Shown: positions 11,542 to 21,913 of the stretch, one piece after another
Layout: every line of letters starts with the position of its first letter
Numbering within the stretch: the stretch's first letter is position 1
NCBI GenBank assembly: GCA_029532625.1
Contig: JARFXM010000009.1
Span: 1,116,001 to 1,180,000, forward strand
From: Lomentospora prolificans
Lineage: Eukaryota; Ascomycota; Sordariomycetes; Microascales; Microascaceae
DNA: 64,000 bases
Reading direction: 5' to 3'
Program-made: the position numbers and the translations under genes
Notes under the pieces: generated by a model
The model's database searches: none
Seen by the model: only the letters and a program-made list of their open reading frames with translations
What the model was told of the DNA's origin: nothing

Positions 11542-12641
11542 ATGAGCGCCACCGCATCCGGCGCCGACAAAGGCGATGCGCAGCGCAGATGTACGCCCGA
11601 GCAGAAGGCCGCCGTACTTCGGATTAGGCGCTGCAATCCAACCGCTTTCTACGACATCCTCGAGCTTGAGTCCGTCCGTACGACGGCGTCAGAGTCTGAT
11701 ATCAAGAAGGCCTACAGGAAGCTCTCCCTACTAACGCATCCCGACAAGAACGGCCATGAGCATGCGGATGAGGCATTCAAGATGGTGAGCAGAGCGTTCG
11801 GTGTCCTCGGAGATAAGGAGAAAAGGGAAAAGTACGATAGGTTTGGGACAGACCCCGACAGCCGGTTCGCGAGCGCACAACAGCAGAATCCCTTCTCCGG
11901 GTTCGCGAGAAGAAATCCTGCGGGTGCGGGTCCTGGCGGAGGTGGCTTTGGAGGTGGATTCCAGGAAGAGATGACGCCCGAGGAAATGTTCCAAAGGTTC
12001 TTTGGTGGAGGCTTTGGAGGACCCTTTGGTGGTAGGTTTTCTCCGGGTTTGATGACCGGGAGAATATGTTGCTGACATTTTTTCACACAGGCTTCGATAC
12101 TGGGCCCCAGTTCGTATTCAACTTTGGCGGTGGCCCCGGCATCCGTGTCCATCAGTTCGGGGGCGCTCGACCCCGGCGCCGACCCCGCGAGGCCAACGAC
12201 AACCAAAACGAAGGTGGCGGCTTCCTCCAAACCATCATCGGTCTTCTGCCTATCCTAATATTTTTCCTTATCCCTCTCCTCAACTCCATCTTTTCCGGCA
12301 GCGGTACGACCCAGCCCTCTGGTCCTCGCATGGTTTTTGATCAACCCATGCCGCCCTACACGGAGAAGCGCCAAACACCCAATTTCAAGGTCGATTACTT
12401 TGTAAACCCCGTGGACATCCAATCATACTCTAAAAATAAACTCTCGCAGCTGGATAAGACGGCCGAGTCGAATTTGCTTCGAGTACTGAGGAGCGACTGC
12501 GAGAGTGAGTACCGGACGAAACAGAGAATGATTGATGAAGCGCACGGGTGGATATTCCCCGACCAGAAGAAGTTGGAGACGGCAAATGCGTATGAGATGC
12601 CGACGTGTAAGAGACTAGAGAAGATGGGGGTGAGGAGGTAG
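11542..12641 (+). CDS. HLJ1: ER membrane J-protein, Hlj1/DNAJB12 type
   Basis: Type III Hsp40 co-chaperone that stimulates Hsp70 on the cytosolic face of the ER and supports ER-associated degradation. Exons 11542-12031 and 12091-12641 (phase 1) give 346 residues. The J-domain covers about residues 33-100 with HPD at 66-68. It is followed by a Gly/Phe-rich region (about 120-165), typical of DnaJ proteins. One transmembrane segment lies at about 208-231 (FLQTIIGLLPILIFFLIPLL). The C-terminal domain (about 250-346) is of the DUF1977 type found in DNAJB12/14 and Hlj1. The order J-domain, G/F, membrane, DUF1977 settles the assignment. The intron falls inside the G/F region, in a run of Gly codons. 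The start is the first ATG of the frame, about 30 residues before the J-domain. Confidence 0.87.
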
Positions 12642-13976
12642 TATCATGTGAATTCTTAGGAGAGGATGAAGGGGAACCGTGTTGGCGGGGTGTAATTGAT
12701 TTAGCTCACAGTGCCTAGAGGCTCAGGGTTATTTTATCTCTTTGACGGGGACGTGATTCGACTAAAACATGACCGGCATTGCATGGCATTTGTATGTATG
12801 AATCTTGATTTTGTTATCCCATCCACTTCTTGATGGGATCAGAATGCTTTGATGTAGAGGCCCCTCGTGCTGCGTCGTCCCTGTTTTACTTTTCGAAGAG
12901 TTATCCCCGTTGTCTCTATTCCTCTCATCAACGCCGTCCGCCAGCCCTGGGCCATGCTTCGTCCATCAAATGCATTTCCTTTACAGCTCGAGTTCGGCTG
13001 GCGATGCATGCGCGTCTTGCCTCTATGACTTGTTATCCCCAGCACGTTATCCCCAGGAACAGTATCCACCACGCAACGCTGTGGGCCTGGGGGATGACTA
13101 AGCTGTACTAGCATCCACGAATTGATGACGACAGCACTCAGCAATACGATCCTACAGTCTCACTGTCCAGGCGGCCGTTTAAGGTGGCGGGTACCACTGC
13201 CAGCGGCTATTGCGACTTCACCCATGCCCTTCAAACACGAACGCAACGGCTTAGCTCGTCCACGTCGGGAGGAGACACGCAATACAAGGCAACAGAGAAC
13301 ACCAAATTATTCGCCTCTCAATATTCCCCATTCGGCTTTGTAGAGATCCTTCCAGCTGGCCTCACTTTATATCTCCCCCCTCCGGGCGAGGCCCTCACCG
13401 CGTCCAACACCACATTAATCCCTGCGGACCTCTTGCTTCTCGGCAAGGCAGATCCGAACACCGACGAGTCGCAGAATCCAACGTGAGGACTTAACATGCC
13501 AGGTTGGAGAGCTTTCCGGCATTCTTCTAGCGGGTGTACGGCTTGGAAGACTGGCATTTCTTCGAAAAAGAGGTGAATCCGCAGTTTCTCGGACGTCGAC
13601 AGAGTTCTCTATCACTCCTGTGTCGGTTTGGCGAGAGGCGGTGTTACGTCTCATCATCACTTGACATTGGGAGAAGCAAGGTATGAGTGCGACAAACTGC
13701 CTAGGCTGCGGATGACGAACCAACAGCTCGCAGTTTTTTGCTTCCTTTAGAAACTGACTTAGATCTAGAATTTCTGAACAGATCTCGTACCCTTTGGACT
13801 TAAACAGGGTCTGCAAGAACCACCACCACGAGCCCTCGATCATTGCTCTTTACCCCTCTTCCTACGATCCACCATTCCTTGTCACCCTTGACTGATCCAC
13901 CATTGTACATCCATATACACAAAGGCATTCAACTACCCGAAAACAACGTTTTTACTTTGCTCTCCCCCCACCCCCT

Positions 13977-14007
<31 letters not shown>

Positions 14008-14030
14008 TCTCTTTCCTCACCTGACCGAAG
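12642..14030. other. Intergenic, promoter and leader of the MINDY gene
   Basis: No recognisable gene on either strand. The last 60 bases carry a CT microsatellite within a polypyrimidine leader directly before the MINDY start. Confidence 0.5.
13967..14010. repeat. CT microsatellite in the MINDY leader
   Basis: A C/T-only tract that ends in about twelve CT units, 20-30 bases before the start codon at 14031. Pyrimidine tracts are common near transcription starts in filamentous fungi; this one is also a likely length-variable site. Confidence 0.75.
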
Positions 14031-16610
14031 ATGGGTGGAGAAAGGGACGGAGGTGGGGAGGCATCCCGTGCTTTCCCCAACGATCAGGACCGACAACAAC
14101 TGGGCACAGGGACGGATCCTTGGACGGGCTGGAACAATTCCAACCCTTTGCCGAATCCGCTGGCCAGCAATCCTCCTGAGAATGTACCAACCCCCCTCCG
14201 ACCAGGCGGCCCTACCCCGCCGGGAGTTACGGAAGAAGATGGGAAATGGGATACGGAGCCGAAACAGCCACTCGCCAGTGCGGACCATCTTAACGCTCCG
14301 CCGTTTGTGCCTTCTAGCTCACCTGGCATCGAGACGAATCCCTTTCTTAAGAAGATTGCGAAAGAGCGAACGGGCGGCAGCACAGACTCGAGCACACCAA
14401 CTATCGCCTTTGGCCAGATGTCGCTGAACGAACCTAGTAATAATCCGTGGGATCCCGTACCACCGGTCATACCGCCAGCAAATACTGGATCTGGCGTGGA
14501 CATTAGCCAGAGATTTGATAGCACTGATGATCCCTGGGCGGCAGAGCCCTCAAAATCAGCGGCCGAAGCTTCATTTTCCACACAGCCCACGTTAACAGCC
14601 CCAGACAACTGCCAGGATCTTCTTGTATGGGCCGACGAACCTGCACGACCGCCTAAGGAGCCCATTGTCAAGCCTGCAGCTATCCCAGATCAAGTAGCCT
14701 CAGAGCACGACGCTTGGGAAGATGGTCCTAGGCCTACGCCTGCCGATACGGACAAGATGCCGGCTGTGCCGACGATCAAGACAGAGGAGCCGTCCGAAGA
14801 GTGGGATATGATTTTCAACGACACAAGTGCGCGGGGTTCGGTCCAGGCCCTTGCGAGCGAGGGTGCCACGCCATCAAATGAAGGTGCTGTAGGTAAAGCG
14901 GTAGCCCAACCGCCGCAATCACCCGCCGCCGGATCATCGGCGTTTATTCCTCCTCCTCCTCCACCTCGAATCACGGAACGGGAGGCCACAGAGATGTACC
15001 ATATCAAGTCTATCAACTGGCATGACCACAAAGCTCAACGAAACCCGCGAGCCTCGCCAATCCTCGTCCAAAATGCCAACGGGCCCTGCCCCTTAGTTGC
15101 GCTGGTTAATGCGCTCGTTTTGACCACGCCCGCGAGTGCCGGGGATACCCCGATTATATCAGTCCTTAAGTCGCGAGAGCAAATTAGCATCTCACTTCTC
15201 CTCGAGGCTGTTGTCGAAGAGCTCATGTCTTCTCCTCGGCGGGGAGGTGGTGAGCTCCCTGATATGACGGACCTCTACAGCTTTTTGAAAGGGCTCGACA
15301 CTGGCATGAACGTCAATCCCCGTTTTGTCCCGTCTGACGAGACTGCTGAGCGGATCAAAAGCTCGTACCTATCACATGTACCCGCACACGAGCGGGATCA
15401 GTGTATTCCCGGAGTATTCGAGGCTACAAAGGAGATGGATCTATACGCCACGTTTGCAATTCCCCTCGTCCATGGTTGGCTTCCTAGCACGGGCGAATTG
15501 GTGTATGACTCGCTAAAACGACGTGCCACCTCATATGAGGAGGCGCAGCACCTCTTGTTCATGGAGGAAGAGCTCAACGAAAAGCTGGAGAATCCCGATT
15601 CCGCGGGCCTCACACCAGAGGAACAGGTGCTCTACGAAGATATCATGATTATCAAAACGTTCCTTAACAGCTCAGCCACACAGCTCACACCCTGGGGCCT
15701 CGAAGTCCTTAGGAAGGCCATGGCACCGGGCATGGTAGCCATCTTATTTCGGAATGACCATTTCTCCACTTTGTACAAGCATCCGGAATCCCTAGGCCTC
15801 CTCACCTTGGTGACTGACGCGGGATACTCGGGCCACCAAGAAGTTGTGTGGGAGTCTCTTGGCAACATCAACGGAGATGTCGAGTTCTACTCGGGCGACT
15901 TCCGCCTAGTGAGCGGCGCCGACGCTGAGCGGGACAATGCTCAAAGCCCGCCTGGGCCTTTGCCAAGTGGTGAGGGCGAGTGGACGACTGTGCGAGGGCG
16001 TGGTGGGAATCGCGGTGGTAGCAACGAACCACAGCGATCACCGAATATTGAGCAGGAGGACGAAGACTTTGCTATGGCGCTTCAGCTTCAGGAGGAAGAG
16101 GACGAGAGGCACCGCCAAGAACAGCAGGCGAGGCGCAATCAGGAACGGAGATTCTCGGAGCGCTTCATTGAGCAGCAGGGGCGCCACAGGCCGGAGCCCT
16201 TTTCGAGCCGTATGAGCCTACCAACGGGACGAACCACAGGTCTTCGTCAGCCCAGCGCCAACTCCGTAATCTCGGCATCTCCGCAAGTTGTACGGCCGCT
16301 CGTCCCTTTGGCTGGAGCACCTGCTGGTCGCCCACCTGTTCACCGCCCTACCGGGACTTCGGGCGACGATGCGCCGCCCTCATACGATGAATCGGCTCAT
16401 GACACGCCGTTTCGCCCGCCGGTCGGACATCCTAGCCATCCTAGCAGCGTGCCGGGCGTTCCGCAGCAGCAGGGGCCCTATCCCGCACCCTCGGCAGCGG
16501 CGGCGAACGTGCCTAGGCCCACAGTGCCGCAGAGGCGTCCCGTGCCTGCGTCAGCCATTGCAAGCAGTTCGAGCGCATCGGGACGGGATAGGGATTGCGT
16601 CGTCATGTAG
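14031..16610 (+). CDS. MIY1: MINDY-family deubiquitinase with C-terminal CaaX box
   Basis: Intronless, 859 residues. Homologue of MINDY-1/2 and yeast Miy1, cysteine peptidases that trim K48-linked polyubiquitin from the end. The catalytic domain starts near MYHIKSINWHD (about 322). It holds Gln347 (oxyanion), Cys353 in NGPCPL and His577 in RNDHFSTLY. The Gln-Cys spacing of six matches MINDY-1. Domain blocks such as WLPSTGELV and VWESLGNINGDVEFYS are also present. A MIU-like ubiquitin-binding helix (DEDFAMALQLQEEEDER, about 677-693) follows, then a Pro/Ser-rich tail. The last four residues are CVVM, a good CaaX prenylation signal with Met favouring farnesyl transfer, so the enzyme is probably membrane-tethered. 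Residues 1-320 are low complexity with repeated DPW/NPW-type motifs, which resemble adaptor-binding peptides. The start is the first ATG after the polypyrimidine leader. Confidence 0.88.
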   Translation: MGGERDGGGEASRAFPNDQDRQQLGTGTDPWTGWNNSNPLPNPLASNPPENVPTPLRPGGPTPPGVTEEDGKWDTEPKQPLASADHLNAPPFVPSSSPGIETNPFLKKIAKERTGGSTDSSTPTIAFGQMSLNEPSNNPWDPVPPVIPPANTGSGVDISQRFDSTDDPWAAEPSKSAAEASFSTQPTLTAPDNCQDLLVWADEPARPPKEPIVKPAAIPDQVASEHDAWEDGPRPTPADTDKMPAVPTIKTEEPSEEWDMIFNDTSARGSVQALASEGATPSNEGAVGKAVAQPPQSPAAGSSAFIPPPPPPRITEREATEMYHIKSINWHDHKAQRNPRASPILVQNANGPCPLVALVNALVLTTPASAGDTPIISVLKSREQISISLLLEAVVEELMSSPRRGGGELPDMTDLYSFLKGLDTGMNVNPRFVPSDETAERIKSSYLSHVPAHERDQCIPGVFEATKEMDLYATFAIPLVHGWLPSTGELVYDSLKRRATSYEEAQHLLFMEEELNEKLENPDSAGLTPEEQVLYEDIMIIKTFLNSSATQLTPWGLEVLRKAMAPGMVAILFRNDHFSTLYKHPESLGLLTLVTDAGYSGHQEVVWESLGNINGDVEFYSGDFRLVSGADAERDNAQSPPGPLPSGEGEWTTVRGRGGNRGGSNEPQRSPNIEQEDEDFAMALQLQEEEDERHRQEQQARRNQERRFSERFIEQQGRHRPEPFSSRMSLPTGRTTGLRQPSANSVISASPQVVRPLVPLAGAPAGRPPVHRPTGTSGDDAPPSYDESAHDTPFRPPVGHPSHPSSVPGVPQQQGPYPAPSAAAANVPRPTVPQRRPVPASAIASSSSASGRDRDCVVM

Positions 16611-17887
16611 GGCTGGATGCGCAAGAGACTCTCGAAACTGCAGGTCCTAGCGAAGAGGGTTGGGAAACAGTTTCTAAGACGGCGTAGGTTGAAGGGGCGA
16701 ACGCTCACAGAGAAGAAAAGCATGCATTGCAGATCGAGAGATTTGGTGGATAAGTGCTGGGTTTGCGAAGCGAGCGCGCGAAGAAGCAAAGGCATGACTT
16801 TACGATGCATGATTTAACCCTTGTTTATTCTTTTTCCTTTCTTGGGAGTTTGGGTCTTTGTTTGGTTTCTCAGAGATCCGTGTTTAGGGAGAGTACGAAC
16901 ACAGGCTTAATATTTGGTAGAAGCAACGTCCGACACGGGCGTGTATACATACATATGAATATGATTAGTGGTAAACCATTGAAGAACAAGGTTGAGCTGC
17001 ACAATTTGCTGTAGATGTTAGAGAGGGTAGTATTACCGCCCGTCGTCGTCGTGCGTTGCCCCTAACTCAGTGTCGTGCTTTCGATCCCGTCGCCTGCGTT
17101 CCTAAAGCGAGGCATTGGTAGAGGGGGACCTCCAGCATTGTTCGTAGGAACATGAACTGCAACAGACAACAACGCCGAGACAAAGACTGGGTGCGCGAGC
17201 TGTTCTCCCATTCGTCAAGCGGAACAATCGAATCTTCATTGTGTCACCCAAACAGGAAGGCGGTGAATTGCTCCATGATTGGTCGAGTGCAGCTCAATTT
17301 ACGCTCGCCGACCAATCGTGGCGCGTGCATACACCTCTCATGCGTAACTTGTCTGCTGGCCATCCCGCGCCGTCTGCAATAATTCGCCGGTGATTATAAT
17401 TGCGATGTCGGGACAGGGACAGACACGAGTGGCGTTCCTTCCCTTGTCACCCGCCTGAGACATTGTAGTTGGCACACAAGACTGACATCACCGGCCGCCC
17501 GGCCCTTTTTACTTGCGTTGTAGCTTTTCCCGTCTTCTCACCCAGTTGTTGTGTTCCCTTTTTCTCGGAGATCTGTTGGACACAGGGAAGCTGGGGGCCG
17601 GGGTTATACGAAGCTTTTGGACTTTCTTTGAGCTGGATGCAACTTAATCCTTGTTCCCTTTTTTTTTGTTAATCCAACAACTTGGCCCCGTCTTACGACA
17701 CCTTTTTATCTTTTGCAGTTGGCTTTTTTGCCGGTTTCGTATTTCACCAGCTTTAAACACGAGAAGCCCTTGGGATTCTTCTAGCTCGACTACTATCTGA
17801 ATCTAGACGTGGAATATCGCTAGATTTGACAGATAGTTCCTACCACCTCCTTTTCACTCTGGACGCAAGCTAAACAGCTGCCCCGCC
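16611..17887. other. Intergenic, no gene seen
   Basis: Spacer of 1.3 kb between two plus-strand genes. No tRNA, repeat or supported reading frame. The second half (about 17480-17880) is T-rich, as expected for a promoter and leader. Confidence 0.5.
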
Positions 17888-18948
17888 ATGTCGCTCGTGC
17901 CGGGATGGATGCCTCCGACGCGGGAGAGGTGGGAGGTCCTCGTCGGTGCCTGGCAGCTTTTCTACCCCATCGTACGCGCCGCCTACCCTCATTAGCTATC
18001 GCCCCTTCTCCGCGAAACATACTGACCGCCGCGGAATGAACAGCTAGGAAATCTACAATGGCTCATTAACTGGTACGGCATGGGCAAGACCTCCAAGGAG
18101 AGTCGCTTCAACATCCCAGGCCGCATCGCCTGGTTCACCATGGAGGCGCCGGGCTTCCTCACGCTGCTGTACATTATGAAGACGCTCCCCGCGCAGCACG
18201 GCATCACCGATCTTCCCTGGCAGAACAGGGTCCTAGCTGGGCTCTTTGTATGTTTCTACTGTCGCTTTCTCCCCCTTCTCCTCTCCCTGACCCGAATTCT
18301 CCTCTTCCAACCCCCCCGGGCCTTTAGCTAACCGATACCTCCTCCAAAATCAAGGTCATCCACTACTCCTACCGCGCCGTCCTCTTCCCCTACCTCCAAC
18401 CATCCATGGCCCCCATCCACTTCCTCGTCTGGGGCTTCGCCCTCTCCTTCCAAATCTGCAACGCCACCTCCCTCGGCTGCTGGCTCGCCGCTTACGGTCC
18501 CACTACCGACGAAGCCTGGGCTGCTACCGGCCCCTTTGCCACCGCTCGCTTTGTCCTCGGCATCGGCGTCTTCTACTTTGGCCTCGCCGGCAACTTCTTC
18601 CACGATGAGGAGCTCCGCGAGATCCGCCGCTCCGAGCAGCGGCGCCAGGAGAAGCTCATCAAGCAGGCCGGCGGCGAGAAGAAAAAGGCCGACGTCACCA
18701 AGCACTACAGGATCCCCGAGGCCGGGCTGTTTAGGTACATGCTGTATCCGCATTACCTGTGCGAGTGGGTCGAGTGGGCGGGCTTTTGGCTGGCGGCCGG
18801 GTGGGGGTGCGTCCCCGCGAGGGCGTTTTTGATTAATGAGGTTACGACGATGTTTCCGAGGGCTGTCAAGGGGAAGTGGTGGTATGTGGAGAAGTTTGGG
18901 GAGGAGAAGGTTGGCAAGAAGTGGGCTGTTCTTCCGGGGATTTACTAG
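17888..18948 (+). CDS. Steroid 5-alpha-reductase family protein (SRD5A-like)
   Basis: Integral ER membrane NADPH-dependent reductase of the 3-oxo-5-alpha-steroid 4-dehydrogenase family; the fungal substrate is not known to me. Exons 17888-17971, 18044-18247 and 18355-18948 give 293 residues; both introns are in phase 0 with good branch sites. Several membrane segments are visible (for example FLVWGFALSFQICNATSLG and FVLGIGVFYFGLAGNFF). The C-terminal family signature is clear: RIPEAGLFRYMLYPHYLCEW followed by EWAGFWLA, then KWWYVEKFG near the end. Length fits the 250-300 usual for SRD5A1/2. It is not the polyprenol reductase Dfg10 by pattern, nor the ERG4/ERG24 sterol reductase type. It converges with the aminotransferase gene across a spacer that carries a tRNA. 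Confidence 0.82.
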
Positions 18949-19149
18949 AACTGGCTGGCTGGGGAATTCTATGAGAACGGTCTACGGGGCCTATAGTCGG
19001 GATGGAATGAAAGAGATGGTAATGGTAATATCGCAAGGAACGAGGATATTCTGCTGAATGAGATCAACTACGATTAACACTGGGGGAAACTCTCCGATAA
19101 ACAGTAGGCGCCTGGTTCTTTGGTCCTCCGATATTTCACTCTGCAGTAT

Positions 19150-19164
19150 AAAAAAAAAAAAAAA
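19150..19164. repeat. A15 homopolymer
   Basis: Fifteen A residues in the spacer between the reductase gene and the tRNA; no function evident. Confidence 0.8.
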
Positions 19165-19227
19165 GGTTATTGAAGCATATACCTCGACATATGTGTTGAG
19201 ACCAAGGAAACATGCAAAAAAAGAAAC

Positions 19228-19309
19228 CTCCCCATCAGGGAATCGAACCCTGGCCACCTGCGACTTGTCGTTTGACAAGCAGGTATCCTTACCACTAGAC
19301 CAATGAGGA
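19228..19309 (-). tRNA. tRNA-Asp (GTC) with a 10-base intron
   Basis: On minus, the 7-bp acceptor stem TCCTCAT pairs with ATGGGGA (one T-G pair), with discriminator G at 19228. The D arm reads TGGTCTAGTGGTAAGGATA. The anticodon stem CCTGC/GCAGG encloses loop TTGTCAC once a 10-base intron is removed after the base 3' of the anticodon, the canonical nuclear position. The T arm is CAGGG-TTCGATT-CCCTG. Anticodon GTC reads Asp. B-box (GGTTCGATTCC) and A-box (TGGTCTAGTGG) are both intact, so the gene should be transcribed by RNA polymerase III. CCA is not encoded, as expected. Confidence 0.93.
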
Positions 19310-19402
19310 CTCCTGGTTATTGGTGGTCTCACTGGTAGGTGGGTCTAAATAGCGGACCCTTTTGTCGCAAAGGCGTGAAGAACTCGGTCGGCTTCATTTT
19401 CC

Positions 19403-19423
19403 TTTTTTTTTGGGGGGGGGGGG
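19403..19423. repeat. T9-G12 homopolymer junction
   Basis: Nine T followed directly by twelve G and then four T, about 95 bases upstream of the tRNA on its own strand. A G run of this length is rare and hard to sequence, so its exact length is doubtful. Confidence 0.8.
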
Positions 19424-19732
19424 TTTTCACAATAAGAATGAGGGCTCGCGCGGGTGGGGCGGCATCGTGGAGTGGGGGCGATATCCGGGGCTGCAGACTT
19501 GGTGGTGCGGGCAGGGATCCGGTCTCCCAATATCTACGGATCTATAGGGTGGGTTCATCAATACCATAGGATATGGTTTGCCTTCATTTGTTTTATCTGC
19601 TGCGGCAAGGCGGTTCACTCTAGGGTATGAAAGCATCGGCTCTGGGCAAAGGCCCCTTATTTACTGATTCTAATCACGACGAGTATCTACTCTCATCTAT
19701 ACAGTCTACCAAACCTAGGATCTCCTCCATTA

Positions 19733-21328
19733 TTATTCCATAAACTTCTTCAACCCCCGTAGCCTCTCCTTCGCCTGCTCCAGCACCTCATCCGGCTTAC
19801 AAACCGCAAAGCGGATATAGTCCTCCGCTATCCAGGCGTTCGCATCCGTGTAAAATTCGGTAGGCGGGATCGCCGCAACGCCAAGCTCCTGAATCAGGAA
19901 CCACGCGAGCTTAAAATCCCTCGGCCGGCTCGCCACGTGCGCGGGGAAGGGGTATTCGGCCGGCAGCTTGACCTTGCTCATGTTGACGAGCACAAAGTAG
20001 CCGCCCTCGGGGTCGGAGTAGGGGAGGTCGAGCTCCTTGAAGACCTCGTTGAAGCGGTCCATCTTGCCCTTCATGTCGCGGATGGACTCGTCCCAGAAGC
20101 CGCGGGCCTCGGCCTGCTCGAAGCCGACGGCGCAGGCTTCCTGGAGCGGGGAGACGGAGGAGTAACAGATGCGGGTGTGGGCGGCGGAGACATATTGGAT
20201 GAGCTCGGCAGGGCCGAGGAGCCAGCCTAGACGGTGTGTTGTGTTAGCGGAAGGAGACAAGAGGTCACGGGCGATGAGGCCGAAGACCTACCTACGCGCC
20301 AACCAGTGGCGTAAAAGTTCTTGCCCGCGGAACCGACGGTAAGGGTGAGCTTCTCAATCTCGGGGGAGAGAGTTGCGATGCGCGTAAAGGGGACGTAGAA
20401 GAGGCGGTCGTAGACCTCGTCGGAGAGGATGATGATCTGGTTCTTGACGCAGAGGTCGCCAATGCGCTGGAGCTCCTCTCTGGAGTAGATCTTACCAACA
20501 GGGTTGTCTGGGCCGTGTTAGTAATGCGCTTGACAAGTATAGAAAAGGGACGAGCGAAGGATACATAACGTACGGGGAGTGTTAAGAACGATCATCTTGG
20601 TCCTCGGTGTGATGGCACGTTCAAGCACATCAAAGTCAATGGACCAGTTGGCCGCCGACGAAGTAACAGTCGCTCCATCCTTGGGCGGGCTCATGGGGAC
20701 ATAGACAATCTTGCCACCAGGCATCTCGATGTTGCTTATATATCTATATTGACATGTTAGCATCTCACTCTCACTCCGCTCTGACTCATCTCAGGATGCT
20801 CACTGGTCAAAGAAGGGCTCAAAGACGATGACCTCATCGCCCTCCTCGATAAAAGCCATAAAGGCACTCAACATGCCTTCATTCGCGCCCGTCGTAATGG
20901 TCACCTCCGTGTCGGGGTTAATCTCCCTACCCCAGAAGGGCGAGTACGCATCGGCAATGGCCTTCTTTAACCTGGGCCGTCCCTTGGTGGGGCTGTACTG
21001 GTTGCACTCGACGCGCGAGAGAGCCTCGCGGGCAGCATCGAGAATGAAGTCGGGGGGGTTATAGCCGAAGAAGCCCTGACCCATGTTGATGATGGGCTGC
21101 TTTGGCGACGCGGCGGCAGCCTCGTTGATGAAGGACCTGCATTGCGACATGAGTATACGCGGTACGCCATAACCCCAAACTGGGCAAGGATATATCAATG
21201 CGATATGTCGCATCCTAAAGCTATCCTTATACTCCAACAAAACGAAATAAATAAAAAAATACTTACCATACATCCTGCCTCTGGCCTGTCACCCTCTTTG
21301 CGGGCTTTAATTTCTCAGTGGCCACCAT
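19733..21328 (-). CDS. BNA3: Kynurenine aminotransferase, Bna3 type (PLP class I/II)
   Basis: PLP-dependent transaminase that converts kynurenine to kynurenic acid; the family also has cysteine-conjugate beta-lyase and other transaminase activities. Five exons: 21328-21267, 21136-20804, 20743-20574, 20507-20292 and 20226-19733 (424 residues), all joined in matching phase. Recognisable blocks in order: INMGQGFFGYNPPDF and CNQYSPTKGRPRL (substrate region), TGANEGML (PLP phosphate), NTPHNPVGK (split by intron 3), ILSDEVYDRLFY (PLP Asp and Tyr), TVGSAGKNFYATGWRVGW (Schiff-base Lys in SAGK). All catalytic elements appear intact. No clear mitochondrial presequence is seen. It lies head to tail with the aldehyde dehydrogenase gene upstream of it. 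Exact amino-acid preference cannot be told from sequence. Confidence 0.88.
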
Positions 21329-21913
21329 GGTTGTCGAAAACGGTCTGCGCGATCTGGGGCCTACTTGTACAGGTTTGGAGGTGAACCGGAGTACCGAGAC
21401 GGGACGCAGCCGTGAGAACATCTAATACGCGGGGAGGGGAAGGCGAAATAAAAAAAGAGCCAGCGAAAGGTGTGACAGCGCTTTGTAACACAAACGGCCT
21501 AATTGATCCACTTAAATTGTCCAGAGGCTCTAGGCTTAGCTACGAGAAGCGTTCTTTACGGGTCCCGAGGCGCGGAGTCCAAGTGGGAAGCTGGTGGTTA
21601 AGATGGGGACGAAGGGTGTCTGTCAATGGCTGGTACATAGGGTCTCGGTATGGCGTAATTTGGGGCCAGTGCCAGCCGGTGTCCATCTTTAAATGCCGGT
21701 TTCGGTCGTTGATGGCCTCCTGCAGATGGTGGCAGCCGCCTGTGGAAGCCAGCACGGACCATTGCACATCGTGGTACACCAACGAATCCCATAATATTGA
21801 TGTGAATGCACAGCGTGACGATGTTTTGGTTCTATGACTTTGACCTTGACCCTAATATCAGAGACCTTATTTTAATACATATGCCTCCTTATATGCTAAG
21901 GGTTATCTAAAAT
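21329..21913. other. Intergenic between aldehyde dehydrogenase and aminotransferase genes
   Basis: 585 bases, nothing recognised. It should carry the aminotransferase promoter and the aldehyde dehydrogenase terminator. Confidence 0.5.

Noticed and set aside
13415..13843. A 142-codon minus-strand frame upstream of the MINDY gene
   Set aside because: No domain, no hydrophobic pattern and no support from neighbours. It overlaps the expected promoter region.
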